DNA from: Solirubrobacteraceae bacterium
GTDB taxonomy: Bacteria; Actinomycetota; Thermoleophilia; Solirubrobacterales; Solirubrobacteraceae
NCBI GenBank assembly: GCA_030447785.1
Contig: JAUJOF010000013.1
Span: forward strand, 1-62,823
Direction: 5' to 3'
DNA length: 62,823 nt
This document shows, in pieces, positions 57,368 to 62,823 of the stretch. Numbering within the stretch: position 1 is the first letter of the stretch; each line of letters begins with the position of its first letter. The position numbers and the translations under genes were made by a program. The notes below the pieces were generated by a model. That model made no database searches, was not told the DNA's origin, and was given only the letters and a program-made list of their open reading frames with translations.

Positions 57368-58090
57368 TCATCCTCTCCCGGCCAGGCGGTCCAGATGCGT
57401 GCTCCAGGCGTGCTCGAGCTCGGCGAACGGGGTTCCCCCGAAGGCCTCGCCCAGCGCGGCCGATGCGCCGCCGGCGGCCAGCGGCCCGGTGGCCAGGCGC
57501 ACGACCGCCGCCGCGCCGCAGTGGCGCTCGAGCAGGTCGAGGACGGTGGCCCCCAGCAGGGAGGCGTCGCGCGCCGCGGGCGGGAAGGTCGGGCGCGAGC
57601 CCTCGCGCAGCCGCCGGACGATGGCGGGGCGGGCGAAGGCCAGCTGGCCCGACAGCCAGGGGCCCGCGCCCAGCCACAGCCACGCCCAGCGCGCGGCCCG
57701 GGCCACCGGCGCGGGGCGGAAGGGCGGCGGCCACTGGGGCGCCGAGGCGGCCAGCGCGAGCTGGGCGTACAGCGCGGCGGGCGACAGGCGCAGCAGGTCG
57801 CGCGAACCTTCGCCGCCCGAGGCGCGGTCGCGCAGCGCGGCCCCCACCAGCACGTCGAGGCGCCCACGCGCCACCCAACCCACCAGGTAGCGCCGCGCCG
57901 CGGGCGCGGTGGCCAGGCGGATGGCGGGCAGCGCGGGCTGGGCCAGCGCGAGCTGGGTGGCGGTGGGGTGCAGCACGACGGTCGTCTCGCCCGGCACGGC
58001 GGGCAGCAGGTCGGCCAGGCGCTCGCGCGTGGCCTCCACGAGGTCCACGACGCGCGCCACCTCGGCCTCCATGCCCTCGTCGTGGCGCAC
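57368..58090 (-). CDS. conserved protein, possibly peptidase MA-like
   Basis: 240 residues from GTG 58090. The same frame reads upstream as VALAWTETTSAHLLVRHDEGM with no start codon, so the N-terminus may be longer or use a rare start. Helices such as EVARVVDLVEATRERLADLLP and WAWLWLGAGPWLSGQLAFARP recall gluzincin-like peptidase MA proteins, but no HExxH is present. Probably inactive or a different function. Follows a decayed PIN gene. Confidence 0.55.
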   Translation of the reverse strand: MRHDEGMEAEVARVVDLVEATRERLADLLPAVPGETTVVLHPTATQLALAQPALPAIRLATAPAARRYLVGWVARGRLDVLVGAALRDRASGGEGSRDLLRLSPAALYAQLALAASAPQWPPPFRPAPVARAARWAWLWLGAGPWLSGQLAFARPAIVRRLREGSRPTFPPAARDASLLGATVLDLLERHCGAAAVVRLATGPLAAGGASAALGEAFGGTPFAELEHAWSTHLDRLAGRG

Positions 58091-58133
58091 GAGGAGGTGG
58101 GCGGACGTCGTCTCGGTCCAGGCCAGGGCGACC

Positions 58134-58355
58134 TCACCCCCTTCGCAGCTGCGCGAGCAGGGCCTGGGTCATCAGCGGGATGCCCTCGTGGTGACCCAGC
58201 GGGAGCATGTGCCGTCGCTCTCCTCGAGCAGGGTCGGGCAGCACGAGCGCCAGCTGTCCGGCGGCCACCGCTTGCAGGACCCGGCCCAGAGGGCCTCCGC
58301 GGAAGAGGAGGCCCGAGACGAGCACGTTGGTGTCCAGCAGGACGCGCAGCGTCAG
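58134..58355 (-). pseudogene. truncated PIN-domain toxin
   Basis: 73 codons from CTG 58355. TLRVLLDTNVLVSGLLFRGG begins a PIN (COG1569-like) domain, then LGRVLQAVAAGQLALVLPD, after which the sequence departs from the family. Near 58231-58236 another frame continues with TLLEE, as if a base change had shifted the frame. The normal length is ~130-140 residues and the remaining acidic residues are gone. CTGA overlap with the antitoxin stop. Confidence 0.6.
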
Positions 58356-58600
58356 CTCTGGCGGGAACGTTCCTCGGCGCGCAGCTCGGCGATGAGGTCT
58401 TCGACGTCCTCGGGGCCGATGCCCTGCGCCTCGGCCAGCGCCTGCAGGTCATCGTGGACAGCTCCCAGGCGCCCGTGCAGCACCCGCTGGCGCAGCGGGT
58501 CGCGCACGAACTCGCTCTTGGTCCGCCCCTCCTCGCGCGCGAGTGCCTCCACCTGGTCTAGGAGCTCGTCGGGGAGGGAGACCGAGAGCAGACGACTCAC
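58352..58600 (-). CDS. CopG-type ribbon-helix-helix antitoxin
   Basis: 82 residues. MSRLLSVSLPDELLDQVEAL with EGRTKSEFVRDPLRQRVL is a CopG-like domain; the C-terminal helix (EDVEDLIAELRAEERS) is the toxin-binding part. The GTG start is 7 bases after a minus-strand TACTTT. Its partner toxin is broken, so it may persist as an orphan regulator. Confidence 0.8.
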   Translation of the reverse strand: MSRLLSVSLPDELLDQVEALAREEGRTKSEFVRDPLRQRVLHGRLGAVHDDLQALAEAQGIGPEDVEDLIAELRAEERSRQS

Positions 58601-58607
58601 GTCTATG

Positions 58608-58659
58608 AAAGTACCACATGTCGCGCTGCGCAAGCAGGCTGCTAGCATACTGCGACATG
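58608..58659. promoter_or_regulatory. divergent promoter region of two antitoxin genes
   Basis: Minus strand TACTTT (58613 to 58608) and plus strand TAGCAT (58643-58648) face away from each other. CATGTCGC (58617-58624) and GCGACATG (58652-58659) form an inverted repeat that brackets the plus-strand promoter. Confidence 0.5.
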
Positions 58660-58878
58660 AGGACCCTCTATCTGCGCAACGTGCCCGAGGATGTGGTGCA
58701 GCGCCTCGAGCGCCTCGCCGCCCGTGACGCGACCTCGGTGGGGGCGGTCGCGGTGAGGGAGCTCGCCGAGGTATCCCGCCGGGCGGACAACCCCGCCCTG
58801 CTGGGGGCGCTTCCGGACCTTGGCATCGAGGCCACGGCGATCGTCGCCGACGTGGACGGCGGTCGAAGCGAGCGGTGA
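58657..58878 (+). CDS. antitoxin, FitA-like
   Basis: 73 residues. [28 protein letters not shown] matches the FitA/VapB ribbon-helix-helix opening (written here by its two helices). The C-terminal part is short. The ATG follows TAGCAT by 8 bases. Its TGA overlaps the toxin GTG. Confidence 0.82.
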   Translation: MRTLYLRNVPEDVVQRLERLAARDATSVGAVAVRELAEVSRRADNPALLGALPDLGIEATAIVADVDGGRSER

Positions 58879-59258
58879 TCGTCGTCGACGCCTCGGCGAC
58901 CGTGTCGGCACTGCTCAACGCCGGCCCGGCGCGACGGGCGCTCGCCGACGAGCAGCTCCACGCCCCTCACCTCGTTGATTGCGAGGTCGCCAACGCTCTG
59001 CGCCGGGGGGTCGCCGCTCGGCGCCTCGAGGCCGACGCCGCGTGGACCGCACTCGACCGTTGGCGACGCCTGGGGGTGACGCGCTACCCCGTGACCGGAT
59101 TCCTGGACAGGGTGTGGGAGCTGCGGGAGAACATCTCGGCCTATGACGCCTCCTACGTCGCGCTCGCGGAGCTCTTGGACTGCTCGCTCCTCACCGCCGA
59201 CGCCCGACTCGGTCGAGTGCCCGGGACGCGATGTCCGATCACCGTCGTGCCCCGGTAG
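58875..59258 (+). CDS. PIN-domain toxin (VapC family)
   Basis: 127 residues. [57 protein letters not shown] and [13 protein letters not shown] contain the four PIN acidic positions. Length and order are those of a full VapC. GTG start fixed by GTGA overlap with the antitoxin. Confidence 0.88.
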   Translation: MIVVDASATVSALLNAGPARRALADEQLHAPHLVDCEVANALRRGVAARRLEADAAWTALDRWRRLGVTRYPVTGFLDRVWELRENISAYDASYVALAELLDCSLLTADARLGRVPGTRCPITVVPR

Positions 59259-59272
59259 AGGCGTTCGCCTCG

Positions 59273-59347
59273 ATGACCGGCAACCACGACGTGATGGTCG
59301 CCGTGATGGACCAGATGCTCCGCGAGTACCTCGTGGCGCTCCCGTAA
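59273..59347 (+). other. 24-codon ORF facing a second remnant end to end
   Basis: Plus strand reads MTGNHDVMVAVMDQM then LREYLVALP and a stop at 59345-59347. The next three bases are the stop of a minus-strand reading ending in HSGRLVGSTIAGLLPEPLPG. Both look like gene ends with no beginnings. Neither family was recognised. Confidence 0.3.
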
Positions 59348-59499
59348 TCAGGCGGCCTTCGCGGCCGGCGGATCGCCGGGGAGGGGCTCGGGCAGCAGGC
59401 CCGCGATCGTAGAGCCCACCAGGCGCCCGGAGTGGGGTCTTCGCCGCGCGCTCACCGGACGTTTACCTGCGTTTGGGCTCGCCGTGGGAGGCTCGGCCC

Positions 59500-59709
59500 A
59501 TGCGAAGCTCCCTCCGCGCCCTCGGCGGCCGCTTTCGGCCGCGCAGCCATGACATCGAGGTCTGCGCTGTCTGCGGCGTGGCCATCACAGACGACGAGCG
59601 CCTGTTGCGCGTTCGCGGCCTCAGCGTCCACCGCGAGTGCGCGACCTACCGCGGCCGCGTCGAGCACGACCGCCGCGACCGCCACCAGCGCTTCATGCAA
59701 CGCGACTGA
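59500..59709 (+). CDS. small zinc-binding protein
   Basis: 69 residues. VCAVCGVAITDDERLLRVRG and VHRECATY give Cys-x2-Cys ... His-x2-Cys, a treble-clef or LIM-like zinc site. The N-terminus is basic and the C-terminus Arg/His-rich. GGGAGG lies 9 bases before the ATG. Function unknown; nucleic-acid or protein binding is plausible. Confidence 0.6.
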   Translation: MRSSLRALGGRFRPRSHDIEVCAVCGVAITDDERLLRVRGLSVHRECATYRGRVEHDRRDRHQRFMQRD

Positions 59710-59821
59710 GCGAGCCGCGCGCGTCAGCCCGCCTCGGCCGCGGACGAGCCGAACCTTTCCGTACGGCCGATTCCCCGATTCACCGCGCACGCAGGCGCTC
59801 CTGCCCTCCCCGCGCCCTGCC

Positions 59822-60781
59822 TCACGTCGGCGGCGACAGCTGCGCCTCGTAATCGAGCTCGGTACGCACGCCCATCCCGCGCAGCACGGCGTTGGCATCG
59901 CGCAGACTGCCGGCGTCGGTCACCGCCGCGGCGCACCGGGCGGCGGTGCGCAGCGTCACCCCGGCGTCGAGGAAGAAGCTCAGCCCGCCCACCGGGGTGA
60001 GGCGCACGCTGCGCCGGCCCTCGCGGATGACCGCCTCCCCGGTGGCGCCCCGCGCGCAGCGCACCGCCATGGCCGAGGCCTCGGTGGGGACGGCGGCGAT
60101 CGCGCGCTCCAGCTCGGCGATGCCCTCGGTCGTCGGGCCCCACGCGCCCAGCAGGCCGCCCGCGGCGGCGACCTCGGCGACGCGCTCCATGACCTCGTCG
60201 GGGGTCAGCTCGCCGTCGCAGCCGGCGCCGAAGACCGCCACCGCCACGTCGATGCCCGCCTGCGCGATGGCCGGCGCGCCCGCCAGCAGCACGGCGTCGG
60301 CCAGGGGGGAGGCCAGCCCCGCCTCGTGGCCGTGGGCCAGCACGTCGCCGCCCACGTCGACCAGCACGACCAGGTTGCAGTCCAGACGCCGGGCGGCGTC
60401 GGCCAGCGCCTGGCCGACCGCCCGCGGGCCCGGATTGGGGTCGACGAGCACGGTGGACTCGCCAAGCGCCCCGGCCAGGTGGGCCTCGCAGAAACGAAAG
60501 CCGCCGGGGCCGCGCGTGGCCGGCCCGGCGAGCGCGACCGCGGCGTTGAGCGGCTCGACCTCCTCGACCTCGTCGAGGCGGCGCGGACCGGGGAGGGGGT
60601 CGATCGGGCGCCGTTCCCACGTCAGGCCGCCCAGGAGCCGCTCACCTCCCAGGGCACTGACGAGCTGGCTCGCGGCCAGGGCGCCGACCACGTCGCCGCC
60701 CCCGCCGATCCCCACGCACAGCACGCGTCCGGCGGCACGGACGCGAGCGTCGATTCCGCCGGGCGCGGGGAGTCCTCTCAG
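59822..60781 (-). CDS. DUF1152 family protein
   Basis: 319 residues if started at CTG 60781: LRGLPAPGGIDARVRAAGRVLCVGIGGGGDVVGAL. No ATG, GTG or TTG precedes the VGIGGGGDV nucleotide-like loop except a GTG inside the first strand. Other family features are EPLNAAVALAGP, VLVDVGGDVLAHGHEAGLASPLADAVLLAG and FGAGCDGELTPDEVMERV. The family is Rossmann-like and of unknown activity. CTG overlaps the DUF1802 stop as CTGA. Confidence 0.82.
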   Translation of the reverse strand: MRGLPAPGGIDARVRAAGRVLCVGIGGGGDVVGALAASQLVSALGGERLLGGLTWERRPIDPLPGPRRLDEVEEVEPLNAAVALAGPATRGPGGFRFCEAHLAGALGESTVLVDPNPGPRAVGQALADAARRLDCNLVVLVDVGGDVLAHGHEAGLASPLADAVLLAGAPAIAQAGIDVAVAVFGAGCDGELTPDEVMERVAEVAAAGGLLGAWGPTTEGIAELERAIAAVPTEASAMAVRCARGATGEAVIREGRRSVRLTPVGGLSFFLDAGVTLRTAARCAAAVTDAGSLRDANAVLRGMGVRTELDYEAQLSPPT

Positions 60782-61410
60782 GCCGCGACGGGCACGGCCA
60801 TCTCGCCGCAGATCCCCTCGATCTGCTCGCGAGCGCGGGCGAACTCGTCGTCGGAGAGGACCGGGGTGCCCTCGAAGGGCAGGTCCCGGGCGATCTCCAG
60901 CCATGAGCGGCACCCGCCGTAGCTGTTCTTCACGCGCACGGTGACCGGACGCGGGATCCGGTAGGTGCGCAGCAGGAGCACGTGCAGTGGGTGGCGGCGC
61001 TTCCAGGCCAGGCGCTTCTCGGCGTAGTCGGTCGTCCACACGTAGTACGGGGACAGCGCATCGACGCACCGCGGGTCGGTCACGGCGAAGTGGCCGGCGA
61101 CCTCGGCCCAGGCGCGGATGCGCACCCGCTCGGGCTGGTCGATGCCCCCGTCCTGCAAAAGCGCCTGGACGGGCGGCTCGCCGTCGGCCCACACGCCCTC
61201 CTCGAGGGCACGGCCCAGCTCGGGGTGGTGCGAGGCGCGGACGAGGTCGTTGCGCTGGTGGTCGAACGTGGGGTAGAGGAAGAAGCGGTCGTGCTCCACG
61301 CGGAAGTGCTTTCCGCCTTCGCGGATGCCTCCCTTGCGCAGGGTCACGAGCTGCTCACCTTCGGCGAGCGCGCGGACGGTGACCGCCCATTCCTTGAACG
61401 CGATAGGCAT
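60778..61410 (-). CDS. DUF1802 family protein
   Basis: 210 residues from ATG 61410. The family opening MPIAFKEWAVTVRALAEGEQ and LRKGGIREGGKHFRVEHDRF are clear, then LYPTFDHQRNDLV. It may be a nuclease-like or nucleotide-binding protein; nothing is established. A longer GTG start at 61455 would add 15 residues. Coupled to DUF1152 by CTGA overlap, which suggests a joint function. Confidence 0.82.
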   Translation of the reverse strand: MPIAFKEWAVTVRALAEGEQLVTLRKGGIREGGKHFRVEHDRFFLYPTFDHQRNDLVRASHHPELGRALEEGVWADGEPPVQALLQDGGIDQPERVRIRAWAEVAGHFAVTDPRCVDALSPYYVWTTDYAEKRLAWKRRHPLHVLLLRTYRIPRPVTVRVKNSYGGCRSWLEIARDLPFEGTPVLSDDEFARAREQIEGICGEMAVPVAA

Positions 61411-61563
61411 AAGTTTGGAGAGAAGAGTTGCGTCGATGTGGAAGACAGCGCGCACGGTGTCGCCCGCAGGCGACCGCTGTCAGCGGGACGCCCTCGACGG
61501 TAGTACAGAACGCCGCATTTTCCAAGCGCAGTCGCCGGATTTCGGCGCAGCGCCTCAGGCCCG

Positions 61564-62460
61564 TCAGGCGCCCAGCCGGCGCCCCGCCAGGCCCTCGACC
61601 GCCTCGACCAGAGCGGCGAAGTCGCTCTCGCCGTGGCCGCGCCCGACCGTGGCGGTCAGGATCGAGCGGGCGTGCGCGGCCGCCTCGAAGGGCATCCCGG
61701 CGCTCTGGGCCTCGTCCAGGCACAGCGCGACGTCCTTGAGCATGTGCGCGGCCTTGAAGAGGGTCGAGAAGTCGTGCTCTCGCATGCTTTCGGCCTTGAG
61801 CGCGAGCATCGCCGAAGCCCCCGATCCGGCGCCCATGACCTGCTCGAGCGCGTCGAGGTCGGCGCCCGCGGCGTCGGCCACCAGGAGGGCCTCGGCGAGC
61901 GTGACGGCGTTGGCGGCGGCCACCGCGTTGTTGACGAGCTTGAGCAGCTGGCCGTGACCCAGCGCGCCGGCGTGGACCACCAGGTCGCCCATGATCTCCA
62001 GCAACGGACGGGCGCGGTCGAAGTCAGCACGCTGACCTCCGGCCACGATGGTCAGACTGCCGTCCTCAGCCTTGGGGGCCGAGCCGGTGACCGGGGCGTC
62101 GACCAGCGCGACGCCCCGGGCGCTCAGTCCGGTGGCGATGCGCCGCACCTGCCGGGCGCCGATCGTGGACAGGTCGACGCACAGCAGGCCGTCGTGGTCG
62201 CCGCGTACCACGCCCTGGGCGCCCAGGAGCACCTGCTCGACCTGGGCGGCGTCGACGACCATGGTCAGCACCACGTCGCTGCCTGACGCCAGGTCGGCGG
62301 GGGAAACCGCGACTGCGACGCCGTCGTGCTCGGCCGCGAAGGCCTCGGCCTTCTCCCGGGTGCGGGTGTGGACGGTCAGCGGGACGCCCGCGCGCGCCAG
62401 GTTGGCGGCCATGCGCGAGCCCATGATCCCCAGCCCGATGAACCCGACGCGGTCGGCCAT
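61564..62460 (-). CDS. NAD(P)-dependent beta-hydroxyacid dehydrogenase (HIBADH-like)
   Basis: 298 residues. GFIGLGIMGSRMAANLARAG at the N-terminus (GxGxxG), CVDLSTIG, DAPVTGSAPKAEDGSLTIVAGG and the catalytic lysine in GHGQLLKLVNN. This is the full signature of 3-hydroxyisobutyrate/tartronate semialdehyde reductase-type enzymes. Substrate not decidable. The ATG follows a minus-strand TAGCAT by 8 bases. Confidence 0.9.
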   Translation of the reverse strand: MADRVGFIGLGIMGSRMAANLARAGVPLTVHTRTREKAEAFAAEHDGVAVAVSPADLASGSDVVLTMVVDAAQVEQVLLGAQGVVRGDHDGLLCVDLSTIGARQVRRIATGLSARGVALVDAPVTGSAPKAEDGSLTIVAGGQRADFDRARPLLEIMGDLVVHAGALGHGQLLKLVNNAVAAANAVTLAEALLVADAAGADLDALEQVMGAGSGASAMLALKAESMREHDFSTLFKAAHMLKDVALCLDEAQSAGMPFEAAAHARSILTATVGRGHGESDFAALVEAVEGLAGRRLGA

Positions 62461-62468
62461 GCGCAGCG

Positions 62469-62474
62469 ATGCTA
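62469..62474 (-). promoter_or_regulatory. putative -10 box (TAGCAT) of the HIBADH-like gene
   Basis: TAGCAT on the minus strand, 8 bases before ATG 62460. Confidence 0.42.
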
Positions 62475-62543
62475 TCCACCGCTTCCCGGGGCGTGGGCCA
62501 CTGGTCCTCTTGGACCCGGTGCGCCATCCTCTCGTCGATGGGT

Positions 62544-62813
62544 ATGGCGAGGATCTACAAGAAGGGCCAGCTCACCATCCCCAAGGCGGTGCGAGATGCG
62601 ACGGGCATCGGCATCGGCGACTCGGTCGTGGTCGAGGCCCGTCATGGCGAGGTGGTGGTGCGCCGGCCGCGCGGCGTCCTCGAGTTCCACCCGCCCCAGA
62701 CGGAGAACGCGGCGCTGCCCTGGCCGGACGCGCGGCGTGCGGCACGCGCAGAGCGTGCGGCGCGCCTCGGGCGCTACTCGAGCTCCTCGCGGAGCTTGCG
62801 CAGCGCGCGGTAG
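62544..62813 (+). CDS. SpoVT/AbrB-type DNA-binding protein
   Basis: 89 residues. MARIYKKGQLTIPKAVRDAT followed by GIGIGDSVVVEARHGEVVVR is a swapped-hairpin AbrB domain, typical of VapB-like antitoxins. The C-terminal LEFHPPQTENAALPWPDARR is a toxin-binding-like tail, but no PIN gene follows within the window; the plus frame closes at 62813. ATG 62538 is two codons upstream and possible. Confidence 0.78.
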   Translation: MARIYKKGQLTIPKAVRDATGIGIGDSVVVEARHGEVVVRRPRGVLEFHPPQTENAALPWPDARRAARAERAARLGRYSSSSRSLRSAR

Positions 62814-62823
62814 ACCCGTCCTT
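62774..62823 (-). CDS. 3' end of an unidentified gene, sigma-factor-like
   Basis: The minus strand from the window edge reads GRVYRALRKLREELE and a stop. The pattern resembles the last helix of sigma-70 region 4 (VKSRLxRALRRLREEL). It overlaps the end of the AbrB gene by 40 bases on the opposite strand. Only 15 codons are visible. Confidence 0.35.
   Translation of the reverse strand, partial: GRVYRALRKLREELE

Noticed and set aside
1..62823. tRNA, rRNA or tmRNA genes
   Set aside because: No T-loop (GGTTCGAnnC) with matching acceptor stem or rRNA core sequence was recognised by eye; a short RNA could have been missed.

Overview
The window is very GC-rich and tightly packed. Gene pairs commonly share ATGA or GTGA stop/start overlaps, and GTG starts are frequent. 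The gene set points to a high-GC actinobacterium, most likely class Thermoleophilia (Solirubrobacterales-like). This is inferred from family content: a qcrCAB-like bc complex with CtaG and a cytochrome oxidase in one operon, the CysO/Mec cysteine route, a biotin synthase auxiliary protein, a WS/DGAT wax ester synthase, an IspH isoprenoid enzyme and an ECF sigma factor with a fused zinc anti-sigma domain. No rRNA, tRNA, CRISPR array or transposase was seen. Many starts lie 6-10 bases downstream of a TAnnnT hexamer (usually TAGGnT or TAGnCT), which suggests leaderless transcripts are common.

Layout. 0-5 kb: a partial FAD/Fe-S 2-hydroxyacid dehydrogenase (frameshifted), then a minus-strand SDR, MFS and GPR1/FUN34/YaaH-family group. 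5.4-13.4 kb: a lipoprotein facing an eight-gene telescoped minus-strand respiratory operon (membrane protein, CtaC, CtaD, small subunit, CtaG, QcrC, Rieske, QcrB) that ends in a strong hairpin. 13.6-25 kb: FMO-type monooxygenase, CapA-like protein, ECF sigma factor, SDR, acyltransferase, alkyl-DHAP synthase-like oxidase, MobA, FxsA and a MIP18/SufT-like protein. 25-35 kb: WS/DGAT, SRPBCC protein, Phd/VapC pair, epimerase, M28 peptidase, ispH, metallophosphoesterase and HD protein. 35-40 kb: a complete biotin operon bioA-bioD-bioB-bsaP-bioF-tetR. 40-45 kb: FitAB-type pair, FG-GAP protein, thioredoxin-fold protein, Uma2 and SCO1.

45-55 kb carries the protein-thiocarboxylate route to cysteine in two blocks: rhodanese-ThiF activator plus CysO at 45.1-46.5 kb, and CysM, TatA and Mec-type JAMM protease at 52.7-54.3 kb. 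Between them lie a large LuxR-type (LAL) regulator and a TolB-like plus methyltransferase segment bracketed by an inverted 29-base repeat. The two block promoters share a rare AT-rich 15-base motif. 55-62.8 kb: cyclase, three more toxin-antitoxin loci (one decayed), DUF72, DoxX, DUF1152, DUF1802, a 3-hydroxyisobutyrate dehydrogenase-like protein and an AbrB-type protein.

Points most worth following up: a subunit I (CtaD) that lacks the recognised D- and K-channel residues; a CysO whose C-terminal GG is followed by two extra residues; three genes that appear to start with CTG inside CTGA overlaps; and a dyad overlapping the bioA promoter of an operon that ends in a TetR gene. Two single-base frameshifts (near 122 and in bioB near 37355) could be sequence errors or real lesions.
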